Source of the DNA: Bacteroidales bacterium
GTDB lineage: Bacteria > Bacteroidota > Bacteroidia > Bacteroidales > Muribaculaceae
Assembly: GCA_014800895.1 (NCBI GenBank)
Contig: JAAVFG010000049.1
Coordinates: 1-64,000, forward strand
Length of the DNA: 64,000 bases
Direction: 5' to 3'
Shown here: one piece after another, positions 27,068 through 36,649 of the stretch
Layout: each line of letters starts with the position of its first letter
How positions within the stretch are numbered: the stretch's first letter is position 1
The notes under the pieces: model-generated
Databases searched by the model: none
Seen by the model: only the letters and a program-made list of their open reading frames with translations
Told to the model about the DNA's origin: nothing
Program-made: the position numbers and the translations under genes

Positions 27068-27900
27068 GAAGTATACTCTTTTTTCTCCTCCCTTTTCTCT
27101 TCATCATATCTCCGGTTCATGTATCGGCAGAGCCTCTCTCTTTAGGACGAGGTGTGGAGCTAAGGGATTCTGTCCTTGAGATAGGAGCCGGGGTGGAGAA
27201 GATAGGCGACTATCAATTCAGGGATTGCACTCAAATAAAGGAGATTCGTTTTGCAGAGGGTATAAGACTCCGCTCTATCGGCGATTATGCCTTCTGGGGA
27301 TGTAGCAATCTGAGAGAGATAAAATTACCGGCCACAGTCCTGACCATTGGAGAGGGGGCATTCCGTGAATGTGAATCTTTAGAAAAGGTGGGGCTGCCCG
27401 ATAAAATTGAGAGTCTGCCGCCGTTTCTCTTTTATTTCTGCGAGTCTCTCAAGGATGTGACTATCCCCTCCGGCGTGAAGAAAATAGGTAGAAGCGCTTT
27501 CGGATATTGCAGAGACCTGCAGAAAATAGATATTCCGAAAGGTATCAGAAATATAGGTTCGAATGCTTTCTCATGCTGTTCCTCATTGGAAAGAATAATG
27601 CTTCCATCTTCCATTACCGAACTGGAGTCATACGCTTTCTCCGATTGCTCCTCGTTGGAGAGCATCACTTTTCCAGCCAATGATTATCTGCTTGGCGAAC
27701 TGATACTGAGCGGATGTCACCGTCTGCGGAGGATAATAGAGAGAAGCAGCGTGCCTCCGAAGTTTGACTGCGAGAGTTATCTTTTCGAGCCGGATGAGGC
27801 AGAAAGATATGCGGAGGTGGTATTGCAGGTGGCGCCCGGCAATACCACAGCCTATCGTCATGCCCACGGTTGGCGCCTTTTCAGGAAGATAGAGGAGTAA
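27064..27900 (+). CDS. BspA-type leucine-rich repeat protein, secreted
   Basis: The 278-residue protein has a signal peptide (residues 1-23). About seven LRR_5 repeats of 22-24 residues follow with the pattern IGxxAFxxCxxLxxIxLPxxI, from about residue 45 to 235 (for example AFWGCSNLREIKLPATV and AFGYCRDLQKIDIPKGI). The tail SYLFEPDEAERYAEVVLQVAPG resembles the end of this family. BspA-like proteins often bind host or bacterial surfaces; here that is inference. No sorting domain is seen. It overlaps the previous gene by ATGA. Confidence 0.9.
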   Translation: MRSILFFLLPFLFIISPVHVSAEPLSLGRGVELRDSVLEIGAGVEKIGDYQFRDCTQIKEIRFAEGIRLRSIGDYAFWGCSNLREIKLPATVLTIGEGAFRECESLEKVGLPDKIESLPPFLFYFCESLKDVTIPSGVKKIGRSAFGYCRDLQKIDIPKGIRNIGSNAFSCCSSLERIMLPSSITELESYAFSDCSSLESITFPANDYLLGELILSGCHRLRRIIERSSVPPKFDCESYLFEPDEAERYAEVVLQVAPGNTTAYRHAHGWRLFRKIEE

Positions 27901-27925
27901 TTTTCTAAGATTATACCGGAAAAAG

Positions 27926-29596
27926 ATGAAACGATTACTGTTTTTTACAATCACTCTTTTCATATCCATAATACACGTTTTTGCAGCCGGCTCTCATACC
28001 CTTACATCTACAGAAAGGAGAGTATTGATAGATTCCGTGTGGCGTGCCGCCCAGCAGCAGGAGATTGATTCGCTGCGCCCATTGGTGAAAGGTGTCCCGG
28101 TCGTCATAGAGCAGGATACTCTCTTCACGCTCTACGCCTCAATGGGAGGAAGAGCGGCAACCGACAGAGTGGAGAGAATAGTGGAGACCATTGAAAAATT
28201 AGGGAAAGAACATTATATAAAAGGCGATTCAATCCATTTTATGGATAATCTCACCTATATAGATATAATGTATGGGGATAAAGTTCTGATGAGCCTGACT
28301 CTGCAGGATGCAATGTGGGCAAAAACCACTAAAGAGAAATTGGCTGACCATTACGGCAGACTGATGGGAGCCAAGATCACCTATCTTCGTAATGAACATA
28401 GCTTCTGGAAATTACTGAAACGTGGGACTCTGTTTCTATCTGTGCTGTTAGGTCAGTATGTCATTTTCCGGCTTATCAATCACCTCTTCAAACTGCTCAG
28501 GAGATGGATAGTCTATTTCAAGCGCTCCCGGATGCTGCCCTGGGTGGTGCATAACTATGAGGTGCTCAACCGGGAGCGGATCGCTCGCGTCTTGCTCTTT
28601 ATCACCAATCTCCTGCGCTATGTCATTCTTGCGTCTGTGCTGGTCTTTACTGTCCCCATTCTTTTCTCCATCTTCCCTCAGACGGAGGGACTGGCGACGC
28701 AGATATTCGATTATATAATCGACCCGGTGAAAATGATTGTAAAGGGAGTGATCGATTATATTCCCAATCTCTTCATCATAATTGTGATATGTTTCTGTGT
28801 GCGCTATCTTGTGAAGGGATTCAGGTATCTTTCACGGGAGGTAGCCACCGAAAAGCTGCATATTCCCGGCTTCTATCCCGAATGGGCTCAACCGACATTC
28901 AATATCATCCGTTTTCTGCTCTATGCCTTCATGGTCGCGATGATTTATCCATATCTGCCGGGCTCTAAATCAGGAGTATTTCAAGGTATATCGGTCTTTG
29001 TCGGCGTGATAGTCTCCTTGGGCTCAAGCACGGTGATATCCAATTTCATATCCGGCTTCGTCATCACATATATGCGTCCCTTCAAGAGCGGCGACTTCAT
29101 AAAGGTAAAGGATACATTGGGGACAGTTGTGGAGCGCACGCCCTTCGTGACGCGCATACGCACCATCAAGAACGAGCTTGTTACAATCCCCAACTCCTTC
29201 ATAATGTCGTCAGATACGGTGAATTACACTGTCTCCGCGCAACGTTACGGACTTATTATCCATACGGTGATGACAATGGGATATGATGTTCCCTGGCGGA
29301 AAGTGCATGAATTATTAATAAAGGCGGCGGAGGAGACCCCCGGAGTGTCGGAATATCCCAAGCCGTTTGTCCTTGAGCTGGATCTTAACGACAATTATAT
29401 GTGTTATCAGATCAATGCCTATATCAAGGAGGCGGATAAGATGCCTGATATAATGTCCACGCTTTTGGAGCGCATCCAGGATCTCTTCCATGATGCGGAG
29501 ATTGACCTTGTCGCCCCCCATTATTTCTCGCGCAGGGAGGGCGCATTTCCCAAAGAGGGGAGAGCGGAATTCAGAAGAATACATTCGTTGGATTGA
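27926..29596 (+). CDS. Mechanosensitive ion channel, MscS family
   Basis: The 556-residue protein has a signal-like N-terminus (1-20), a periplasmic region of about 140 residues, five membrane segments between about 160 and 370, and the MscS pore helix and beta domain (VSLGSSTVISNFISGFVITY, then RPFKSGDFIKVKDTLGTVVE near 365-405). The C-terminal cytoplasmic domain is complete. It is a larger MscS-type channel that would open under membrane tension. Last gene of the tsaE operon, followed by a clear terminator. Confidence 0.92.
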   Translation: MKRLLFFTITLFISIIHVFAAGSHTLTSTERRVLIDSVWRAAQQQEIDSLRPLVKGVPVVIEQDTLFTLYASMGGRAATDRVERIVETIEKLGKEHYIKGDSIHFMDNLTYIDIMYGDKVLMSLTLQDAMWAKTTKEKLADHYGRLMGAKITYLRNEHSFWKLLKRGTLFLSVLLGQYVIFRLINHLFKLLRRWIVYFKRSRMLPWVVHNYEVLNRERIARVLLFITNLLRYVILASVLVFTVPILFSIFPQTEGLATQIFDYIIDPVKMIVKGVIDYIPNLFIIIVICFCVRYLVKGFRYLSREVATEKLHIPGFYPEWAQPTFNIIRFLLYAFMVAMIYPYLPGSKSGVFQGISVFVGVIVSLGSSTVISNFISGFVITYMRPFKSGDFIKVKDTLGTVVERTPFVTRIRTIKNELVTIPNSFIMSSDTVNYTVSAQRYGLIIHTVMTMGYDVPWRKVHELLIKAAEETPGVSEYPKPFVLELDLNDNYMCYQINAYIKEADKMPDIMSTLLERIQDLFHDAEIDLVAPHYFSRREGAFPKEGRAEFRRIHSLD

Positions 29597-29600
29597 ATAA

Positions 29601-29636
29601 AAAATGAGAATCTGTCATAAGACGGATTCTCATTTT
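29601..29636 (+). terminator. Terminator after the MscS gene
   Basis: Stem AAAATGAGAATC.G (29601-29614) with CGGATTCTCATTTT (29623-29636), T-rich at the end. Confidence 0.85.
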
Positions 29637-29644
29637 GAAAGCAG

Positions 29645-29718
29645 TCGGGGTGAGGCGACTCGAACGCCCGACCTCTACGTCCCGAACGTAGCGCGCTAAC
29701 CAACTGTGCTACACCCCG
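29645..29718 (-). tRNA. tRNA-Pro (anticodon CGG)
   Basis: The minus strand folds as a 74-base cloverleaf. The acceptor stem is CGGGGTG/CACCCCG with discriminator A. The anticodon stem is CTACG/CGTAG with loop TTCGGGA, and the T loop is TTCGAGT. No CCA is encoded. It reads against the MscS gene. Confidence 0.95.
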
Positions 29719-29793
29719 AATGCGTTATGCGACTGCAAAGATAGCATTTTTTTCTGACAGTAGCAATATTTTTAAGGAAATATTGATGTCCAA

Positions 29794-31257
29794 TTAATTT
29801 TTTGCTATCTCATCTTCGGAATGAGTGGAGAGCCAAGCCTGTGCCATGAAGGGATTAAGGGCTGCCTCACGGGGATAATTATCGTAAGACGAGAGACAGT
29901 CGTCACACCAGTGACCTCCCAGAAGAACAGTGGCAGGCGTTGCTTTGAAACGATGACCGAACGCACACTCCCATTCAAGCGGAGTATGGATATCTCCTTT
30001 GGTCATCGTGTCCGACAGACATTTACCTCCACGAAATTCCGCGGCTGCCTTCATATCATCGATGGTCAGTTCGGAAAGAGCTTTCCTCTCATCGTAACCA
30101 TGATTCATATACGTGGGCTTCTTGGAGGGAGGATCAAGAGGGAAATCTTTCCATCCTGGTATGGCTGCATAATCCTCGCGGCTTTTGAAGTATGACTTGA
30201 TCTTCTCTTCATTCCCGTCCCTGAACCATCCCAATGTTCCGAGTCCCTTTTTCTTGGCAATCTGTTTCATACCCCATTTGATAAGAGGGGAGGGGACGAT
30301 GCCGGCAAGTTTGAAGTAGGAGGGCAACTGAGAAGCCATGAAGCGGAAATATTCATACGGACCGATACCCGACCGGAAAGGAACCATCTCCTCCAGACGG
30401 TCAGAATCCGAAAACCATGCACCATGGAAATTGCGGGTGACAAACCAGTTGGTGTCGAATATTTTTTCCGGTGGCGGACATGAGAGAGCACCCAACAGCT
30501 GCTGCTCGAATTCATAATTGGTAAGGCGGAACTTATCTCCGGAGCCTATATTATAGAAATGACGCCAGAAGTCGGCAGGAAGTGTGTCCTCCCTCATCAT
30601 GTCACATATATTGGCAAGCAGTCGACCGGATTCCTCGACAGTGGTCCATTCCAGCACACCTGCCAGCGGCACATGGAAGGTTATAGGGTCTGTGCCATTA
30701 AATAGAAGATCCGGATAGAGGATGCCGGTCTGACGAAGAGACACCCATCGCTTCAGCCCTGAATCAGCCAAGAGGCGCTCTGCCTTTATCTTGGAAAGAG
30801 CATACATATCATGGTCGGCAGGCACCATCGGGTCGCCGCAACGACACCAATGCTCCTCCGCTTCCCGTGGACCATATTGCGACACCGAGCCGATATAGAC
30901 TACTGCCGGCTGACGGTCGGAAGGAGCTTTGAGCGCCGCCTTTATTATATTTTTCATCGCCGTGACATTCACATCCATCGTAAGGACGGGGTGATAATCA
31001 GCCTTGGGAGATACCAATCCCCCGACATGAAGCACAATATCCGCATCTGTCACGCCTTGACTCACTGTCTGATAATCGCGCAGGTCTCCATGAATTATCC
31101 TGACATTGGGATGATCGGCAAGAGCCCCCAATTTTTTCAGCTTCTTTTTATTATTGTGTACGAGAATTTTGATTTGAGGCACGGGCGAGAGCTCCAAAAG
31201 AGAATTGAGCGTGGCAGCTCCCATCGTGCCTGTAGCTCCCGTAAGAAATATATTCAT
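29794..31257 (-). CDS. NAD-dependent epimerase/SDR with C-terminal zinc-ribbon-like domain
   Basis: The 487-residue protein opens with an extended SDR fold: the coenzyme loop FLTGATGTMGAAT (4-16) and the catalytic pair Tyr and Lys in MYALSKIKAE near 163-172, preceded by the Ser in YIGSVSQYG. A central part resembles sugar epimerase-type proteins. The last 80 residues hold WECAFGHRF and GGHWCDDCLSSY, a four-ligand (Cys, His, Cys, Cys) zinc-ribbon arrangement not usual for SDRs. The substrate is unknown. It starts four bases after the YeiH-family stop, so the two share a transcript. Confidence 0.85.
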   Translation of the reverse strand: MNIFLTGATGTMGAATLNSLLELSPVPQIKILVHNNKKKLKKLGALADHPNVRIIHGDLRDYQTVSQGVTDADIVLHVGGLVSPKADYHPVLTMDVNVTAMKNIIKAALKAPSDRQPAVVYIGSVSQYGPREAEEHWCRCGDPMVPADHDMYALSKIKAERLLADSGLKRWVSLRQTGILYPDLLFNGTDPITFHVPLAGVLEWTTVEESGRLLANICDMMREDTLPADFWRHFYNIGSGDKFRLTNYEFEQQLLGALSCPPPEKIFDTNWFVTRNFHGAWFSDSDRLEEMVPFRSGIGPYEYFRFMASQLPSYFKLAGIVPSPLIKWGMKQIAKKKGLGTLGWFRDGNEEKIKSYFKSREDYAAIPGWKDFPLDPPSKKPTYMNHGYDERKALSELTIDDMKAAAEFRGGKCLSDTMTKGDIHTPLEWECAFGHRFKATPATVLLGGHWCDDCLSSYDNYPREAALNPFMAQAWLSTHSEDEIAKN

Positions 31258-31261
31258 GGTG

Positions 31262-32269
31262 TTATTCTATAGTGTAAAGGCAGACAAAGAGAGAGGAGAC
31301 ACCTATAATAATCCAGAGGAGAACAGCCAGAATCAGAGGTTTTGCCCCGACCTCCTTAATCACCTTTAGGCTAAGGCTCGCCCCGATGGCAAACAATACT
31401 GCGACGAGCGCTTGTTTTGCCGCCTCGACTATGCCGGGATATAAAGACGCTTTGAGGAAGGAAAGGGAATCGGAAGTGTAGGTATTAATCACCATCGCCA
31501 CAACAAAGAGGAGAATAAACCAAGGGATGGAGATCTTGGCTTTCCCCTCGCCTCCCTTTATATCCTTTCGGAAATACCACATGGTGAAGAAAGCCAGTGG
31601 AATAATCCATAGTGCACGGGTGCATTTGATAAGGGTCGCCAATTCGCATGCTTCCGGACTGTAAGCGGCGCCTGCTCCGACCACAGAACTTGTGTCATGG
31701 ATAGCGATAGCCGCCCATGTTCCGAACTGTGCGTCGCTCATGTTGAAGAGATGACCTAAAGGAGGGAAGATAAAGAGTGCTATCGCATTGAGAATAAAGA
31801 TCACACCTAAGGAGACCGCCATATTCTTTTCATTAGCTTTCATCACTCCTCCCACGGCGGCGATGGCGGATCCTCCGCAGATGGCAGTGCCCGAAGAGAT
31901 GAGGTATGTCGCCTTATTATTGATTTTAAGAACGCGACCTAACCATATGCCCGCTATCATCACGACCACAACGGAGATGATAGTGAACAGCATACCGTCA
32001 GCGCCCGACTTGAGGCTCTGCTGAAGGTTCATGCCGAATCCCAGACCTACCACGGATGCCTGCAGAAGATACTTGGAGAGCTTTTTGTTAAATTTCGGAT
32101 AGGGGGTGCCGAAAACGATTGCGAAAAGGAGTCCGATGAAGAGGGCTGTAGGAGCTGTGATCACTTCCACGCCCCATAATGATTTGAACGGTATAAGCAT
32201 CAGAATCAGTAGAACCCAGTAGAGAGGGCGTCCGAGCGATGCCAACGATAGTTTAGTTCCCTTTGCCAT
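31262..32269 (-). CDS. YeiH-family putative sulfate exporter
   Basis: The 335-residue inner-membrane protein of the PF03601 family has about ten membrane segments. Conserved segments are KLSKYLLQASVVGLGFGMNL near 63-82, then SSGTAICGGSAIAAVGGVMKA near 125 and AIAIHDTSSVVGAGAAYS near 187. The family is annotated as sulfate or anion exporters on thin evidence. It is upstream of and cotranscribed with the SDR fusion gene. The 300 bases upstream separate it from the divergent psd operon. Confidence 0.88.
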   Translation of the reverse strand: MAKGTKLSLASLGRPLYWVLLILMLIPFKSLWGVEVITAPTALFIGLLFAIVFGTPYPKFNKKLSKYLLQASVVGLGFGMNLQQSLKSGADGMLFTIISVVVVMIAGIWLGRVLKINNKATYLISSGTAICGGSAIAAVGGVMKANEKNMAVSLGVIFILNAIALFIFPPLGHLFNMSDAQFGTWAAIAIHDTSSVVGAGAAYSPEACELATLIKCTRALWIIPLAFFTMWYFRKDIKGGEGKAKISIPWFILLFVVAMVINTYTSDSLSFLKASLYPGIVEAAKQALVAVLFAIGASLSLKVIKEVGAKPLILAVLLWIIIGVSSLFVCLYTIE

Positions 32270-32569
32270 AGTACAAATAGAAGTTGAATTTTTCTAATAA
32301 TTTCGCTGCATAATGATTATGGAGAGAAAAATAAGCATGCGGATAAATAGTTTTACTAATGGGAGAACGATAATGAGTGTAAAAGATTTTACATAGACGT
32401 TGGAAAATTAAAGCTTTTACGTTAAATTTGCAAATTAAAGCTGAAAAGCTTTGATAATACCGTGGGAACGAATCCGCTCCCGTTGGGGAGAGAGATAATT
32501 TACGAGCCGGTTCGGCATAACGCCGGAGCGTCTTAATTTATAGAACCAATCAACCGACCGATACCGATA
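32270..32569. other. Divergent spacer with psd promoter
   Basis: The spacer holds the psd promoter at 32400-32430 and a leader of about 130 bases. The segment 32460-32540 has several GC-rich short inverted repeats (for example GAACGAATCC near 32466). No ORF was seen. Confidence 0.6.
32400..32430 (+). promoter_or_regulatory. Promoter of the psd-pssA operon
   Basis: TTG (32400-32402), 20 bases, TAAATTTG (32423-32430) is a full match to the Bacteroidota promoter. Confidence 0.7.
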
Positions 32570-33247
32570 GTGAAAATACATCACGAAGGAACCAACATCC
32601 TGATATTGTTGTTTATAGTGTTGGGGATGCTCAACATTCCGGTATGGCTTTTCCTGCCGCCTTATATACTTCCCGCCATACTTAGCGGGATATCGCTGAC
32701 CATTTATCTCTTCGTATTCAATTTCTTCCGGTGTCCAATCCGGCATTATAGAGGAGAACGGGTGAATCATGTGGTCAGTTCGGTAGACGGTCGGGTGGTG
32801 GCTATAGAGAAGGTATACGAGGGAGAATATCTGAAGAGCGACGCAATAATGCTCTCCGTATTCATGTCTCCTCTGAATGTCCATGCCAACTGGTATCCGG
32901 TAGATGGGGAGGTGGAATATGTGCGCCATCATCGCGGACGTTTCCTCTCTGCATATCTTCCGAAGGCAAGTGTGGAGAATGAGCGCAGCACGGTCGGTAT
33001 ACGCTGCAACGACGGCAACCGTATCACTGTCCGGCAGGTGGCGGGGGCTATGGCACGCCGGATCGTGACTTATGCCCGAAAAGGTCATTATGCCTCAATC
33101 GACGAGCATCTCGGGTTTATTAAATTCGGATCCAGAGTAGATCTCTATCTTCCGGTGGATTGCAAGATTCTCGTGCAGATAGGAGATGTAACACGCGGAG
33201 GTCTTACCCCCGTGGCTGTAATGAAGGAGAAAGATAAAAATGAGTAA
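32570..33247 (+). CDS. psd: Phosphatidylserine decarboxylase proenzyme (short type)
   Basis: The enzyme turns phosphatidylserine into phosphatidylethanolamine at the inner membrane. The 225-residue form belongs to the short Psd class, with two N-terminal membrane segments (about 10-30, 34-52). DGRVVAIEKVYEGEYL and FMSPLNVHANWYPVDGEV are conserved. The self-cleavage site FGSRVDLYLP near residue 187 gives the pyruvoyl Ser. Its 3' end overlaps pssA by eight bases, so the PS-making and PS-using enzymes are made together. Confidence 0.95.
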   Translation: MKIHHEGTNILILLFIVLGMLNIPVWLFLPPYILPAILSGISLTIYLFVFNFFRCPIRHYRGERVNHVVSSVDGRVVAIEKVYEGEYLKSDAIMLSVFMSPLNVHANWYPVDGEVEYVRHHRGRFLSAYLPKASVENERSTVGIRCNDGNRITVRQVAGAMARRIVTYARKGHYASIDEHLGFIKFGSRVDLYLPVDCKILVQIGDVTRGGLTPVAVMKEKDKNE

Positions 33248-33941
33248 AATCAAACAGAACATACCGAATTTCATCACATGTATCAATCTTCTTGCAGGGA
33301 TTATCGCTATCCTCTGCTCGATAAAGGGGAGTGAGCAATTCGGATCCCTCCCTGCCTATCAGTGGGGATTCATATTCATAGGGATTGCCGCCGTCGCGGA
33401 TTTCCTTGATGGGTTTGCCGCCCGTCTTTTGGGAGCCTATTCCGCTATGGGGAAGGAGCTGGATTCACTCAGTGATCTGGTGAGTTTCGGAGTGGCACCC
33501 GGTATTCTGGTATTCAGCTGCATGCATGAAGCCGGCTTGGAATCAGCATCATGGCTGGCGCTGCTTATACCGGTGGCAGGAGCCTTACGGCTTGCACGTT
33601 TCAATGTAGATACCCGGCAGAGCGAGAATTTTATCGGTCTCCCCATCCCCGCCAACGCCATATTCTGGATAGGATATACCTCTATCGTATATTCAAGCGG
33701 GACACTCCTTTCCACATGGTGGATATTCGGAGCAATCGTATTATTGGAAACGTGGCTGATGGTCAGCCCTCTGCATCTCTTCTCCCTGAAGTTCAAGACA
33801 TGGGGGTGGAAAGGTAATGAATTCCGGTGGCTCCTTATCCTTACGGCTATTGTCCTTCTGGCATGTATGGGAGTCGAGGGATTGATGTGGCTCATAGCAG
33901 TATATGTGGCTTACGGTGTATTTGACAGCTCAAGAAGCTGA
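33240..33941 (+). CDS. pssA: CDP-diacylglycerol--serine O-phosphatidyltransferase
   Basis: The enzyme makes phosphatidylserine from CDP-diacylglycerol and serine in the membrane. The 233-residue product has about seven membrane segments and the CDP-alcohol phosphotransferase motif DFLDGFAARLLGAYSAMG followed by KELDSLSDL (residues about 47-73), with all Asp ligands. The N-terminal FITCINLLAGIIAILCS is typical of the bacterial type II enzyme. It overlaps psd and is followed by the DUF4834 gene. Confidence 0.96.
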   Translation: MSKIKQNIPNFITCINLLAGIIAILCSIKGSEQFGSLPAYQWGFIFIGIAAVADFLDGFAARLLGAYSAMGKELDSLSDLVSFGVAPGILVFSCMHEAGLESASWLALLIPVAGALRLARFNVDTRQSENFIGLPIPANAIFWIGYTSIVYSSGTLLSTWWIFGAIVLLETWLMVSPLHLFSLKFKTWGWKGNEFRWLLILTAIVLLACMGVEGLMWLIAVYVAYGVFDSSRS

Positions 33942-33966
33942 GACGAAAGATTGAAGTGATTAAAAG

Positions 33967-34443
33967 ATGACATTCTTTATAATAGTATTAATTATAATTT
34001 TACTTCCTCTTCTATTTCCCTATATCACGCGCTGGATTCGCTCCTATATAATGGGAAAGATGGAAGACAGGATGCGACGCATGATGGGTATGCCCACGCG
34101 CGCTGAAGAGAAGAAAGCCCGCAAAGCGCAGGAGCGGGAGCAAAGGAAAGAACGCAGGTCCGGCTGGGGCAGAGATAACGATGCCGCCGCCGGGAGAGGC
34201 GCGGAGTCAAATAATGGCGGAGGCTCCCGTTATGGATTCAGAAGACACGGACGCAATCATAATGTCGGCAATCCCGTAGAATCTCTCCGACAGATGCGTA
34301 TATATGCGGAAGATGTCGAATTTGTGGAGATACGGGAATATTCAGCCGAGCTCCATTTCGAGCAGGATGAGCAGACCTCTGCCCGTAAACTGATACTTGA
34401 GGAACAGATGTCGGATGCCGAATATGTCGTGATCCGTATATAA
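33967..34443 (+). CDS. DUF4834 family protein
   Basis: The 158-residue protein has one N-terminal membrane helix (FFIIVLIIILLPLLFPYI), then a highly charged coiled-coil-like stretch (about 45-65) and a Gly/Asn/Arg-rich linker. A conserved C-terminal segment (YAEDVEFVEIREYS, ending YVVIRI) completes it. It is regularly found beside pssA in Bacteroidales; function unknown. Position suggests membrane or lipid biology. Confidence 0.8.
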   Translation: MTFFIIVLIIILLPLLFPYITRWIRSYIMGKMEDRMRRMMGMPTRAEEKKARKAQEREQRKERRSGWGRDNDAAAGRGAESNNGGGSRYGFRRHGRNHNVGNPVESLRQMRIYAEDVEFVEIREYSAELHFEQDEQTSARKLILEEQMSDAEYVVIRI

Positions 34444-34454
34444 TCCGGTGAAAG

Positions 34455-35312
34455 ATGAGGAGAAAGACATTATATGTAAGCGATCTTGACGGCACTCTTC
34501 TCCAGCCGGATGCCACATTGTCGGCGCCTACTCTGGAGATGCTTAACAGTGCCATTGAAGATGGAGCGCTTTTTACTTTAGCCACAGCACGCACTCCGGC
34601 TACTGTCGCGCCTATTGTAGAGAACCTCGATTTGCGTCTGCCTGCGGTAGTGATGACAGGCACGGCTCTTTGGGACAAGAGTAGCAATGCCTATTCCGAC
34701 ATAAGATATATTGACAATGACGCTGCACATAAGTTGGTGGATGTCTATCGCAAGATGGATTTCCCCACTTTTCTTTATACCCTGCGTGATGGTATGATTC
34801 ATATCTATCATCTCGGCAAACTATCCGGCATAGAGAAGACCTTCATGGATGAACGCAGTCACAATCCATATAAGATATTTCATGTCCCTGCCGACGGAGA
34901 TTCCCGGCTGCCGGAATTTTTAGGAGATACTATTCTATTTTATGGTATGCAGCCGGATGATCACTCATCGGCTACGCTACGTTTGACCTCAGAGATAGAG
35001 GGGGTGCGGGCACAGAAATACCATGATTTCTATGGACCGGAGATCGGGATCCTTGAGGCATTCTCTCCATTAAGCACAAAAGCAAACGCTATATCGGAAT
35101 TAGCCCGACGTGCGGGAGCGGAAAGGATTGTGGCGTTCGGAGATAATATGAATGACCTGCCCATGCTCGAGCTTGCCGATGTCGGGGTGGCGGTGGAGAA
35201 CGGAATTGAGGAGGTGAAAGCAGCCGCAGATATCGTGATCGGTGCCAATACAGCCGACAGCGTGGCGAAGTTCATACTTGAGGATATCAAGCGGGAGAAG
35301 GAAAATTCGTAA
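34455..35312 (+). CDS. HAD-family hydrolase, Cof type
   Basis: This 285-residue HAD phosphatase with type IIB cap has motif I SDLDGTLLQP (residues 7-16), motif II TLATARTP near 53, and motif IV FGDNMNDLPML near 232. Cof-type enzymes hydrolyse sugar phosphates or pyridoxal phosphate; substrate unknown. It lies 11 bases after the DUF4834 gene and 19 before the kinase gene. Confidence 0.92.
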   Translation: MRRKTLYVSDLDGTLLQPDATLSAPTLEMLNSAIEDGALFTLATARTPATVAPIVENLDLRLPAVVMTGTALWDKSSNAYSDIRYIDNDAAHKLVDVYRKMDFPTFLYTLRDGMIHIYHLGKLSGIEKTFMDERSHNPYKIFHVPADGDSRLPEFLGDTILFYGMQPDDHSSATLRLTSEIEGVRAQKYHDFYGPEIGILEAFSPLSTKANAISELARRAGAERIVAFGDNMNDLPMLELADVGVAVENGIEEVKAAADIVIGANTADSVAKFILEDIKREKENS

Positions 35313-35331
35313 AGGCTCAGACAGATAAGGG

Positions 35332-36561
35332 ATGAAAATAAGCTTATACGATCGCCGGCGCACGGGGAGGATGATAATGATAATTGTCTCGGTTATCGCC
35401 ATTGCATGCTTCCTCTTTATCAGCAACGGGCTGGTAAAGGAGCTGGCGGAGCAGGAGCGTGAGCGTATGAATATCTGGGCTCAGGCTACCGAGCGCATAG
35501 CCGAAGCCGGAGTGGAGAGCGATATAGAATTTATGCTCACCATCATTTCGCAGAATAATACCATCCCTGTACTGACATGCGATAAAGATTTCAATATATC
35601 GGAATTCAGAAATTTCGACCTTCCCGATAAAAGCGAAAAGGATCGCTCCCTTTATATGGACTTGGGAGAGAAAAACCGGAAATATCTCTCCGGCAGACTG
35701 CGTAAGGCGGCGGGCGTAAAAGATATCGCCACGCTTGCCGAAACCGACCCGCATTTTATTGAGATTAAATATCTCGGGGGAGAGAAACAGTATATCTACT
35801 ATGAGGACTCGCGTCTGCTCCGCAAAATCAGTATCTATCCCTATATCCAGATGATAGTGATGATAATTTTGGCTCTTATCCTCTACATGGCATTGATATA
35901 TACCAAGCGGGCTGAGCAGAACCGTGTATGGGCGGGACTCTCCAAAGAGACTGCCCACCAGCTCGGCACCCCGATCTCCTCACTGATGGCATGGACCGAA
36001 TATCTCAGAGCTATCGGGACAGATAATGAGGTGACTGATGAGATAGATAAGGATGTGAAACGCCTCTCGGTCATTGCCGACCGATTCTCGAAAATCGGGT
36101 CGCAGCCCGAGATAGAATTTGATTATCTCAATGAAGTGGTGGCAGGTTCGCTGGAGTATATGAAGAGCCGCGTTTCGGGAAAAGTGAAAATCGAACTTCA
36201 CGTTTCGGAAGATGACCATGGAGTGAACGTTAGCCGGGCTTTGATGGAATGGGTGATGGAGAATCTCACCAAGAATGCCGTCGACGCCATGAAAGGGGAA
36301 GGGGAGCTGCATATCACTACCGGAGCCGATAAGGGAATAGTATGGATAGAGGTCAGGGATACAGGCAGGGGGATAGCGAAGAAACACTTCAAGACCGTGT
36401 TCAATCCCGGCTATACCACCAAGAAGCGGGGCTGGGGATTGGGACTTACATTAGTGAAGCGCATCATAGAGGAATATCATGGAGGGAAAATCTATGTCAA
36501 GGAGAGCGAGCCCGGAAAGGGAACGGTTTTCCGTATAGAACTTCCGGCTGTCGGAGGGTAG
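35332..36561 (+). CDS. Sensor histidine kinase (orphan)
   Basis: The 409-residue kinase has membrane helix 1 at about 16-35, a sensor domain outside the cytoplasm to about 165, helix 2 at about 166-188, and a short cytoplasmic linker. The phosphoacceptor box is KETAHQLGTPISSL near 204-217. The ATPase domain shows N box NLTKNAVDAM, G1 DTGRGIA and G2 GWGLGLTLVKRI. No response regulator is nearby, so the partner must be elsewhere. The last gene of the psd operon, it is followed by the pheT promoter. Confidence 0.93.
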   Translation: MKISLYDRRRTGRMIMIIVSVIAIACFLFISNGLVKELAEQERERMNIWAQATERIAEAGVESDIEFMLTIISQNNTIPVLTCDKDFNISEFRNFDLPDKSEKDRSLYMDLGEKNRKYLSGRLRKAAGVKDIATLAETDPHFIEIKYLGGEKQYIYYEDSRLLRKISIYPYIQMIVMIILALILYMALIYTKRAEQNRVWAGLSKETAHQLGTPISSLMAWTEYLRAIGTDNEVTDEIDKDVKRLSVIADRFSKIGSQPEIEFDYLNEVVAGSLEYMKSRVSGKVKIELHVSEDDHGVNVSRALMEWVMENLTKNAVDAMKGEGELHITTGADKGIVWIEVRDTGRGIAKKHFKTVFNPGYTTKKRGWGLGLTLVKRIIEEYHGGKIYVKESEPGKGTVFRIELPAVGG

Positions 36562-36588
36562 AAGAAATCCGGAGAGCGCGACAGGCAG

Positions 36589-36619
36589 TTGGGGGATAGA
36601 AGAAAATTTATTAAATTTG
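36589..36619 (+). promoter_or_regulatory. pheT promoter
   Basis: TTG (36589-36591), 20 bases, TAAATTTG (36612-36619), ending 30 bases before the pheT ATG. Confidence 0.7.
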
Positions 36620-36649
36620 CAAGATATAAACCATAGATAACGATCAACG

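Noticed and set aside
32435-33088. 217-residue minus-strand ORF opposite psd
   Set aside because: It is a shadow of the psd coding strand with no recognisable motif or start context.
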